From Funneliformis mosseae (taxonomy: Eukaryota; Glomeromycota; Glomeromycetes; Glomerales; Glomeraceae), in NCBI GenBank assembly GCA_910592005.1, contig CAJVPP010002478.1:1-14702 (forward strand): a DNA stretch of 14,702 nucleotides, given 5' to 3'. Below the pieces are notes generated by a model that ran no database searches, was not told the origin of the DNA, and worked only from the letters and a program-made list of their open reading frames with translations. The position numbers and the translations under genes were made by a program. Positions 7,400 through 14,702 of the stretch are shown piece after piece. The number at the start of each line of letters is the position of its first letter. The first letter of the stretch is position 1.

Positions 7400-7764
7400 T
7401 GATTTTGATTTTTTTCTTTTTTAGTCTCATGGAGATGCCATTTTTCCTTTCTTCCTAGATCATTCTCTTACATCTGAGAGCTCAAATATTATCATAAAAA
7501 GCGGTAGTGAGAAAATTAGAAGTATTCACAAGGAAATATTTTGAGTTAACAGGAGAGAACAGCTTCTTAAAAAGTAAGAACATCTTTTTAGAAATGACTT
7601 CTTTGGCCAAGTGCATATAGGAGGTAAGGTTAAGTGAAGAGTTCAATAGTTCTATAAGTCAATATTTGATGGTATAGTAAAGATTGAGCCTATGGTCATT
7701 TTTTCCAATTTTGTCTAAGACCAAATTGTTGAGAAAATTGAAAGTCGACGAATAAATCTCTGTA

Positions 7765-7860
7765 ATAACCTGTGTTCTATGAGGGTATGTTCACAAATGA
7801 TGGTAATCTTCTTTAAATAATGTACAGTATATACAAAGCCAGTCTTTGTATAAATTAGGT
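7765..7860 (-). other. C-terminal Cys/His motif of LINE ORF2
   Basis: The frame reads WLCIYCTLFKEDYHHL-TGA-TYPHR. CxxC and the His residues are kept; the TGA (7791-7793) stands where Trp is expected, and the last Cys appears to be Tyr (TAT), a G-to-A change from TGT. The arrangement resembles the CCHC-type motif found after RNase H or RT in many LINEs. About 100 codons further on, DNI-TGA-ALRCKRMI and a Lys-rich tail end the recognisable protein. Confidence 0.6.
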
Positions 7861-8199
7861 CTTTTTACTGAAAGTTTTTCTATAGTGGGTAGTTCATCAG
7901 TTAAGGATTTTAGTTTAAAGCCTTTTTTTCATCTTTGAAAAAATAAGGTAGCAGCTGAAGTGTCACCCATATTTGAAGAAAATACTGAGAAAGAGGTCGG
8001 CCAATGAATTTCAGAGGAATGTATTTGTTAAGTTAAATGTGAATTTCTATTAAAATTCAAGAATGTTGAGAATTATTTAACAGCATTTATATTTTTCTAC
8101 AATTTTCTAGTTGAAAGTTCAACAGGAATTTGGTTGAAGCTAAGAAGAAGCTGTAAATTATCACCTATTGTAAGATCAAGCAATAAAGGTGATTTAGAA

Positions 8200-8628
8200 T
8201 ATCCAGCTTTTATTAAGATATCAGCTACATCATTGTAACGATCCCTGAATGACATTGACTTTAATCAGCCTAATAGTAAGGTTTAATTCATTGATTATAT
8301 GGTTGACTAAGATTCAGATAAAATAATTCAATACTTTCTCACGTATTCTTGTTGTAAATTTATGATTTAAGCAGAAGTTATAGTAACTATCAATGACTGC
8401 TTGATTATCCAAATATATTGTTGGTAAAGAAAGTTTGAGACAAATGATTAAAGCAGTAAGTAAAGCAAAAAGTTCAGCTCTGGTGGATGATGGATGATGT
8501 AATACTGCAGCATTAAAAGAATTTTGGTAGTTATGTAGTAAATCTAGGCAAATTCATCCTAGGCCCATTTTGCATTTTTCTGAAGTGAGATTAGAAAGAG
8601 AGCTATTGGTGTAGAAATTGGGTGTATT
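8200..8628 (-). other. RNase H domain of LINE ORF2
   Basis: NFYTNSSL (8611-8613 is the Tyr) corresponds to the usual YTDGS, with the first catalytic Asp changed to Asn. KMGLG-TGA-ICL follows, with Trp lost at 8554-8556. STRAELFALLTAL supplies the catalytic Glu and IYLDNQAVIDSY the next Asp. IRLIKV then breaks by frameshift near 8255 and resumes as RDRYNDVADILIKAG, with the final Asp. The domain removes RNA from the RNA:DNA hybrid in active elements. Here it is inactivated by the D-to-N change, stops and a frameshift. Confidence 0.85.
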
Positions 8629-9236
8629 AAAATCTTTATATGAATAGGATAGATTGATGAGCTCATCTTAATATAAAACATTTTTTATACATTTTCTAAT
8701 AAGCGAAATGTTTGTCGATTGAGTTAGACATTCAATATCTATATTGGTTAGATGATCTGTTGATGACATAACAGGTTGTCTAAGTGCATCTTTCCTCAGC
8801 AATTGATAATGGTGTGATGCAATATAATTTTTAGGAGTTTGTTTCATGATAAATAAAATCTTTTAAGTGGGTAGAATACAGATTCTTTCAACAACTATGA
8901 TAGTGAAGGCATTGTAGCCTTTAATACAAGTTATATATGTTATAGGTCTACCAAAGATTTTTCTCAGGTGGTTGAGTGGTTTTCGCAAAAATTTAATAGA
9001 GCATCATCATTGAAATTACAGCCAGAACATTAAATGATTGATCTATTATTATAATCTTGACTAATATCTTCATGGGGTCAGCTTTAATAAAGTGTTGAAC
9101 TAGAATATTGTTTTGGTTTTTCATTTTTCTGAGGATTCTTCCTATGATAGTCATATTCATAATAGAGTGATGAATAGTCACAAATTCTTTTTTTAAATTA
9201 TCTAAACTAATTTCTATACTAGGTATATCTATATAA

Positions 9237-9298
9237 CTATTATTTGAACTATCTAATCTATAAGAACTGTGTACTAATCTATTATTTGAGTTATCTAA
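9237..9298 (-). repeat. In-frame 42-bp repeat in LINE ORF2
   Basis: CTATTATTTGAACTATCTAA (9237-9256) and CTATTATTTGAGTTATCTAA (9279-9298) differ at two positions and are offset by exactly 42 bases. In the protein they encode a repeated LD(N/S)SNN. An old 14-codon duplication while the frame was still open is plausible. Confidence 0.6.
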
Positions 9299-9989
9299 AA
9301 TTTTCTTTCTACTGTATAATATAGGTTAGGGGCATGAGTGGTAGGTATGTGATTATATATGTTTCTTTGAGTAATTTCTCTCCAATTTAATAAGTAAGAA
9401 TTATTAAAATCTAAGAATTGATCTATGAATAATAGTGAGTATTTGTGAAGTATATTACTATATTTCAATAATTTATCATTATTGAGTATAAGATTTAAGG
9501 ATAGTATATCTCCTTTGATATTGTTAGCTAAAAATTGGTTTGTAATTAGAGAGATGTCGATATTTTTATACATTATTAAGCTTAAGGTCACGCTAATAAT
9601 ATTTCTGCAAGATTTAATATTAAAACGTTTATTCCATTTTTTTAAAAGGAAAGCATATAACGAATATTGAGATTGTAATTGAAATAAGCGAATTGTTAAT
9701 ATGTATTTATAAATTGATTTTGAATTGAATTGGTATAGGAGTGCTGTAGAATACAATTTCAGTTATTGTATTTATAGATTATATAGGTTATAAAAGATAC
9801 TACCTTTGAATAGACAGTCAGGAGTAGTTAAGGTCATTGATGCATTATGTTTAACCATCTTTCTTAATAAGGCAGAGATTCTATTACATTCATTGAAGGA
9901 AAGGAGAGTAGTTTGTAACCAGTATTCTAGTAATAGAAAAAGCACCATGTTGAGGATGTATATAAGTTATTTATCAGTGAGTAGTTTCA

Positions 9990-11330
9990 ATTTAAGGATT
10001 ATGGTAAATTTGGTAATAGTGTTTTTGGTCTGTGCTTTAACAAAGTTTTTTGAATTTGATATATTAATCCAGACCCCTAAGAACTGAACAGAACCCAATT
10101 CTATTTTGATATCAATTATACTAGATCCAAATTTGATAGGTATTAGTTGTGGTATTGTGATAGTATTAGTTAATAATAGAGACTTTGATTTATTAATAGC
10201 AGCTTTAGTTATAGTGTAGAATTCGTCTGCTACTTCTAGTATGTCTTCCAAATCTTTTTTTTTAAATATGCAAGCCAGTTCAAGTCATCCATATAGCCTA
10301 AAGCAGAAACCTGTGTTGATAAAGAAGATGAAGACATATCTTTAACATTTGAGATCCATGAATATTCTATAGTATAACCTTTTTTCAACTTGTCTATTTC
10401 ACAGAAAAGGTAGTCAAAATAAATATACTATAATAAAGGTGATATGACTTCTCCTTGATCAATACTGATTTTGACCTCATAATAATCAGAGAGACCATCT
10501 TGGGTGAGAATAGCATTTTTTCTATTCGTAAAAAGATTAATAATGCAGGAGATGCAGTTCTCTGGAATTTTTATTCTTCTGAATGCAAGCTTTTAAGAAT
10601 GTTAAGATCCACTCTATCGTAAACCTTGAACAAATCTTGCAAAAGAATTCATAAGTCTTTTTTGTTTTTGACAGCATCATCAATTATTAGGTTTATTATT
10701 TTAATCAGATCCTCTGTTGAACCTCCAGAAAGACCAGCATAATTATTTCCTTTTAGCACGTTATATTTAGTAAGTATTCCAGAGTGATGATTAGTAATAA
10801 TTTTAACAAAAACTTTCTTGTAGTATCCAATAAAGTGATAGAACAAGTTTTTGTTATATCACAATCCCAATTCATAGGTTTAGATATAGGGTACACGTGA
10901 GCTATCTTCTATTCTGAGGGAATATCATTAATTTCAAAACACATTTTAATTAGTTTCTAAAGTAGCTGATATGTATTGTTTCCTAAGTGTTTTATTATCT
11001 CGTGAATTTCTGATGGACTAGCGGCTTTATCATTTAGGAGTTGAGAGATTACTGAAGATAATTCTTCAATAGTAGAAGGTTGCATGAGATTGTTAAACCA
11101 AATATCATCAATATAATCTTTCAGATAATATTGATTAATCTATCTTCTAAAGTGAGAGGTAGCAGGTAAATCAGGAATCGCAAAATTTTGAAAATGTTTG
11201 TTGACATATTCTTTGATAAGATATGGATCATTAATTAGAGAATTTTTTTCATCAACGTCTTTAATAATAAGATGATCTAATATAATAGTTTTCTTTGATC
11301 ATTCTAGTACTGACTGAATTATTTTACCTA
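9990..11330 (-). other. Reverse transcriptase domain of LINE ORF2
   Basis: Fingers: GKIIQSVLE-TGA-SKK, INDPYLIKEYVNKHF, QPSTIEELSSVISQLLNDKA, then PSE-TAG-KIAHVYPISKP, where Trp is conserved in the family. Palm motif A is LFKVYDRVD, with the catalytic Asp at 10616-10618. Motif B surroundings are SIDQGEVISPLL-TAG-YIYFD. Motif C is ALGYMDDLNWLAYL, with YMDD at 10295-10284 intact. The segment 10600-10264 is open except for the one TAG. QFLGVWINISNSK follows after a frameshift in a T9 run (10255-10263). GGSTEDLIKIINL (about 10722-10684) is the typical segment before motif A. Confidence 0.9.
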
Positions 11331-11939
11331 GATTTTATTCATATTGGAGGCAACGTTGACTTATGAAGTGTTTGATTCGTTAGTGTAAAATGTTAGTTTC
11401 TTCAACTCTAGAGAGTGCTTTTAAGTTATGATAAACTTTCAAAAGTATTTTTCTAACTTTTTTAACATTAGAATTGGTGATTATGTTTGGTAAAAGAGTT
11501 ATTAGTAGTTTTGCAGAGAACATAACTTTGTTTATAGTTTCTAAATCGGTATTCCATTCATCTTCTAAAGGCCAAGTTCTTGAATTTACCCTAGCAGCTC
11601 TGAATTTTATTACTATTTTGTTAATTAATTTCATATGATCATAAAAAGTTACTAATTCCTTCAGTTTAGGAGTTTTTTAATTCACAAAAATCCATTTATA
11701 GGAAATAGTTTTGGTAGCAGCAGTTAGAATGACATTTTTGAGGTTTTTCTATATACGATTTATATTATCATGTGATTTAGGTAATAGAAACAGTTTATCT
11801 ATATTGTGTTATTTGAATTGTATGTCTGTGGCTTCTGCAAAAAACTTTCATTTTTTTTCAGTCATGGTAGCAAAGTTAAATTTTTTCCTTTTTGTTTTAT
11901 TACATCTTGCTTGAGCTTCTTGTCTTTTTACCAGATTAG

Positions 11940-12693
11940 CAAAATATGACGTGACAATCTTATGATCTGATTGATAAATTAGAGATTTTGAAGCACCACA
12001 ATAAAGAAGTTTAGCAAAGAAATTTGGTGAGCAAAAGATGCCATTGAATCTCTTGGGTATATAGGTTTTAATGGTACTTCGTGGTAGAAAAAAAGTTGAA
12101 AGAATATCATCATTACATAATAATTGAAGATCTGTATAATTTCTGTATGAGAATCCTTCTACTAGGTCAAATAACCATCCAGGATTTTTATTGAGTTTTA
12201 AACATTCATAGTAATCATCTATATTTATATTAAAATCTCCCATTATAATTGTATAGTATTGCTGTTTGTTACTCTCATCTAGTATATTAAGAATTTGTTT
12301 TTGTAGGAGTTTACGATCATGTTTACATTTAGGATTAGCCATATTAGCATGAACATAGTAGCTAATTATTCTAAGTTTAACATGTCCTTTCAAATATAAG
12401 TCTACATAAAGTAATCGTGGGTCTGATGTAAATGAAGAAGCAATGTATTTGTCCTATTCTTTAGACACTAGTAGAATGACACCTGCAAAAGGTTGTAGTG
12501 GATCAGGTTGGCTCCAAAAGGTTGTATAATATTGGTTCTATTTATATTTGTATAGCATTGATGAGTTGTGATGAGTTTCTGTAAGACTGATAAGTCTACA
12601 TTATTATAGGTGAAATGTTTCATTATTTGTGAAGATTTAATAGGATCTATTGTATTATTGATGCCTCTTATATTGTGTGTAGCAAAAGTTATT
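11940..12693 (-). other. APE-type endonuclease domain of LINE ORF2
   Basis: ITFATHNIRGINN (12693-12655) starts the domain, and the metal-binding Glu lies in LTETHH (about 12585-12571). A frameshift near 12590 and TAG codons at 12538-12540 and 12454-12456 intervene. The frame is then continuous to 11851: DPRLLYVDLYLKGHVKL, YYTIIMGDFNIN (GDFN at 12240-12229) and QSDHKIVTSYF (SDH at 11970-11962). Key catalytic residues of GDFN and SDH are preserved. The 181-codon open stretch begins at a TTG codon (12391-12393) inside the domain, so that is not a real start. Confidence 0.88.
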
Positions 12694-12951
12694 GTGTCTC
12701 CTTTAATTATGTTATCACATGTATTTTCATCTAATTGTGTAATATCTTTATTAATCTTATTGATATTGTTTTGTCTATTATAGTAGAAGTGGGAAATTTA
12801 ATTGTTCAAGAAAGAGGTAACATCTGTATTAATGTTGGAAGTATTCCAGTTATTAATAAGAATACTTTTAAACTGTAATTCGCCTGATGTAGAGTATATT
12901 ATAACCTACAGGCTGTAGGCCCATTATGATTAGTAAAGGCGAGGATCTAAG

Positions 12952-13026
12952 AGTCTAATTTTGCCAAATAAGATTTGATTGAATCTAATTCTTGTAATTT
13001 AGCTAAAATTAAATCTAAGGGATTAG
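12952..13026 (-). other. Coiled-coil-like segment at ORF1 C-terminus
   Basis: NPLDLILAKLQELDS followed by IKSYLAKLDS shows Leu/Ile spaced by 3-4 residues over about 25 codons, followed by a TAG. Coiled coils near ORF1 ends are common in LINEs and support multimerisation, but here the prediction is by eye only. Confidence 0.45.
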
Positions 13027-13275
13027 AAGTACTATTAGAAGGAGTTTCAATATGCTATGTAATAGGTAATGTATATTCAACATCTTTGCCTTTCCCTTTA
13101 TTTAAGTTATTGTTGAATGAGAAGTGTCTGTTTCTTTGATATTTATTGAAAGAGGATCTAGGAGGAATAGTATCTGATGAAGGGTTAATTCAGCTTATGT
13201 GTAAGAACGGCTGAGAACTTTGAATCTTCCATCTAATTTGTATCCATTATATATAATTCTTTGTGAGTATGCAGA

Positions 13276-13430
13276 GTTCATGTCTTTTCAGATATAAAGA
13301 CAGTATAGGTGATATTATTATGAAAATAATATGACCTAGCATTGAAAGCTCTTAAGGTACAGAAGGCATCAGCAGGTGTTATTTTATTTATAAAACCTTT
13401 AAAACTAGCTATGTAATGATTCCTATCTTT
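13276..13430 (-). other. RRM-like segment of LINE ORF1
   Basis: The frame reads NHYIASFKGFINKITPADAF, then LRAFNARSYYF and ITYTVFISEK. The spacing of YIASFKGF (RNP2-like first strand), a helix with PADAF, an aromatic-rich strand and a YTVFISE strand fits an RNA-recognition-motif fold. A TGA ends it at 13274-13276. The identification is by pattern only. Confidence 0.5.
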
Positions 13431-14417
13431 TAATTCTTCTAGTGAAGTATCAATATGTGCGCCTTTTATTATTTATTCATTTATATTATATGCCTAAGCC
13501 ATATTCAACTGATGTGATTTTTTTACTTTGTTAAACGTAATGATAACATCACGTGACGAAGAGTATTGATTTCTATATTGATCTACAATAGAGGTAATTG
13601 AACCAAAATAAAAAAGAGCTATGTTGATATAATTTTGTGTAATATTGTTAGAGACTGTTTTTAATTTGTAAGTAAAATTGTTGTGATAGAGATTTAGAGA
13701 AGGAGCTTCATTGATTAAATTGAATAGAAGCTCTGGGTGACTTATCAAAGCATTGTCTATAGCATCTAATAAAATTTTCTATTGTTAAATTCAATAAAGA
13801 TGTTTGCATTACCATTGTGAAATTTTCAGTCTATGTTTACAAAACCAGGTTTATGAGAAAAAATAGAGGACAGGAAATTTAATTTGTCTATTCTAGTATC
13901 GCCTGGTATAGCAAAAGCTAATAATGACGTGAAAACATTTCCTTTTTTGTTAGGTTGAGTCATGTGAGAAGAATTTTTTAAAGTATGATGAAAATCTTTT
14001 TCTTGTAACTTGTTTTTGTTTGTTGTTGTTGATTGGATTGTGTGAGGATGCGTCAATATTATTATTATTGTGGTTATGATCTAAAGATACGTCTAAAATA
14101 TTATTATTTTTGTTTTATTGTAAAATAGACGCATAAGTTTGTTTATTACTTTTTTTGGTTGTTTGGTAATGGTTTGTTATAATTTATGGAAAAAGTTGTT
14201 GGTTGTTGTGTATTAGAAGACATTAGTGACGAAGGAAGATTATTATGTCTTGTATTATTTGTATCTGTAAGTATATTATCATCATTAAGTGTATTCATTT
14301 GTGAGTTTAATTTTTCTTCGTCAATAGTTGAAATAATATCTTCATTTTCGTTAATAGGAAGAGCAGTTTCAATTGTATTTGAAATAATTTTTTTAGTATC
14401 ATGTGTTCCATGGTCAC

Positions 14418-14696
14418 TCATTTCAGTTTCATAAATGTTGTAAGCACAAGACCTCGCAAGGCTGTTTATAAAATTGTTGTTGAGAAAAATTTCTTAGCTG
14501 TATATTCAGCTGGGAAAGCTTTAAGATATTCTTCATTTAATTTTCTGACAAGCTAGAAAACTTCTGGTATTTCGTAGAAGAGAAATTTCGCGATGGCAAA
14601 GTCTCTTTTTTCAAGTTCAGGCATGATATAATTTTTTAGTTTTTGAAAGTCTAAGACTTCTTTAGTAAAAAGGTTTTTAAAAATATCAAGAGACAT
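14418..14696 (-). pseudogene. N-terminal module upstream of LINE ORF1
   Basis: ATG 14696 opens a 92-codon frame starting MSLDIFKNLFTKEVLDF, with IMPELEKRDFAIAKFLFYE and RKLNEEYLKAFPAEYTAKKF, ending MKLK and TGA 14418-14420. Two internal stops (TAG after IPEVF, TAA after FSTTIL) fit lost Gln codons (CAG, CAA). The charged, helical composition looks like a genuine protein domain. It overlaps the MSDHG frame by ATGA. Since that downstream frame is also open upstream (YETEMSDHG), the two were probably one ORF1 separated by a single frameshift. Only 6 bases of window precede this ATG, so an earlier start cannot be excluded. Confidence 0.6.
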
Positions 14697-14702
14697 ATTG
14701 TA

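Larger units (their letters stand above)
7400..12905 (-). pseudogene. LINE ORF2 polyprotein (EN-RT-RNase H), broken
   Basis: The first readable frame opens just after 12908, overlapping the ORF1 stop by a few bases, and runs through LQFKSILINNW and NITQLDENT-like sequence into the endonuclease. Domains follow in order: APE endonuclease (12693-11940), linker, reverse transcriptase (about 11330-9990), a thumb/connection region that is one long frame (10251-9295) with only three stops, a further open frame (9303-8993), RNase H (8628-8200) and a C-terminal region with a Cys/His motif (about 7860-7765) and a basic tail. Frameshifts occur near 12590, 11850 (T8 run), 10815, 10595, 10258 (T9 run), 9300, about 8990 and about 8255. 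Stops at expected Trp include 10909-10911, 10649-10651, 10428-10430, 8554-8556, 7791-7793 and 7482-7484. A functional protein would nick target DNA and reverse-transcribe the LINE RNA. Confidence 0.88.
12899..14421 (-). pseudogene. LINE ORF1 nucleic-acid-binding protein, broken
   Basis: It begins at ATG 14421 (MSDHGTHDTKK) and runs 91 codons in an S/T/N/D-rich, probably disordered frame to TAA 14146, with a neighbouring frame continuing SNKQTYASIL. After a shift, frame 14056-13826 reads KGNVFTSLLAFAIPGD and GFVNID-TGA-KFH. Frame 13748-13276 then carries ISHPELLFNLINEAP, the RDVIITFNKVKK segment and an RRM-like stretch, interrupted at 13494 (TAG) and 13473-13475 (TAA for Gln). The last frame holds a basic Arg/Asn-rich part (NKYQRNRHFSF, KGKGKDVEY) and a Leu-heptad segment, ending at TAA 12899-12901. 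Role by analogy: ORF1 proteins of LINEs bind element RNA. The frame order is 0, 1, 2, 1, so at least three frameshifts separate the pieces. ORF2 begins at or just before this stop. Confidence 0.7.
7130..14702 (-). mobile_element. Non-LTR retrotransposon (APE-type LINE), degenerate
   Basis: A two-ORF LINE lies in reverse orientation and occupies half the window. ORF1 (14696 to about 12899) precedes ORF2 (about 12905 to 7400), which has the order APE endonuclease, reverse transcriptase, RNase H and a Cys/His motif. That order matches I/Tad1-like LINEs. It appears near full length, because the ORF1 N-terminus is present at the window edge; the 5' untranslated region would be outside. Numerous frameshifts, often at A/T homopolymers, and stops at expected Trp or Gln codons show it is inactive. 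The exact 3' boundary is unresolved; the DNA transposon's end at 7108 is close by. Confidence 0.9.

Noticed and set aside
11851..12393. Stand-alone 181-codon gene
   Set aside because: It opens at TTG inside the LINE endonuclease, and the same frame continues upstream. It is a fragment of ORF2. Several other apparent starts (2684, 5943, 6758, 9756, 10251, 13748, 14056) are likewise internal to longer decayed frames.
1295..14702. UGA or UAG reassigned to tryptophan
   Set aside because: Both TGA and TAG occur at Trp sites, TAA occurs at Gln-like sites, many normal TGG Trp codons remain, and frameshifts accompany the stops. Decay explains all of this.

Overview
The window is strongly AT-rich eukaryotic DNA that holds no intact gene but is packed with decayed mobile elements. 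The transposase and reverse-transcriptase sequences look most like transposon families I associate with arbuscular mycorrhizal fungi (Glomeromycotina, Rhizophagus/Gigaspora type). That assignment rests on remembered family resemblance, not on a search. A spliced-looking pseudogene, TA-flanked Tc1 ends and an APE-type LINE all argue against a bacterial or organellar origin.

Layout, left to right. Positions 1-429 are a short, relatively GC-richer, non-coding stretch with a perfect 13-bp hairpin. Positions about 430-3004 hold a minus-strand pseudogene of an unrecognised, probably lineage-specific family, with a likely 88-nt intron. It is split by a plus-strand Tc1/mariner element (about 748-2489), and reading the frames outward shows the host gene resuming on the far side. 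Positions 3005-3436 carry a 40-bp direct repeat. Positions 3437-4046 are a tandem array of about 21 units of 28-29 bp, each a small dyad. Positions 4047-5169 are very AT-rich and gene-free, with decayed dispersed repeats.

Positions about 5170-7109 are a second DNA transposon, delimited by imperfect terminal inverted repeats. It carries one minus-strand DDE transposase pseudogene (6907-5483) whose third catalytic acidic residue is replaced by lysine. From about 7.13 kb to the right edge lies a minus-strand, nearly full-length LINE. ORF1 has an N-terminal module, an S/T/N-rich linker, an RRM-like segment and a coiled coil. ORF2 has an APE endonuclease, a reverse transcriptase with an intact YMDD box, RNase H and a terminal Zn-knuckle-like motif. 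Every reading frame is broken by frameshifts and in-frame stops.

The most coherent signal is the type of damage. In all four independent pseudogenes the in-frame stops fall mostly where a Trp (TGG) or a CAA/CAG/CGA codon is expected. This implies C:G to T:A transition decay of transposons and neighbouring sequence, as from cytosine methylation and deamination or a RIP-like process. The other notable points are the nested insertion inside a host gene, the dyad minisatellite, the unusual D-D-(about 81)-E transposase, and a 136-bp indel in one of its terminal repeats.
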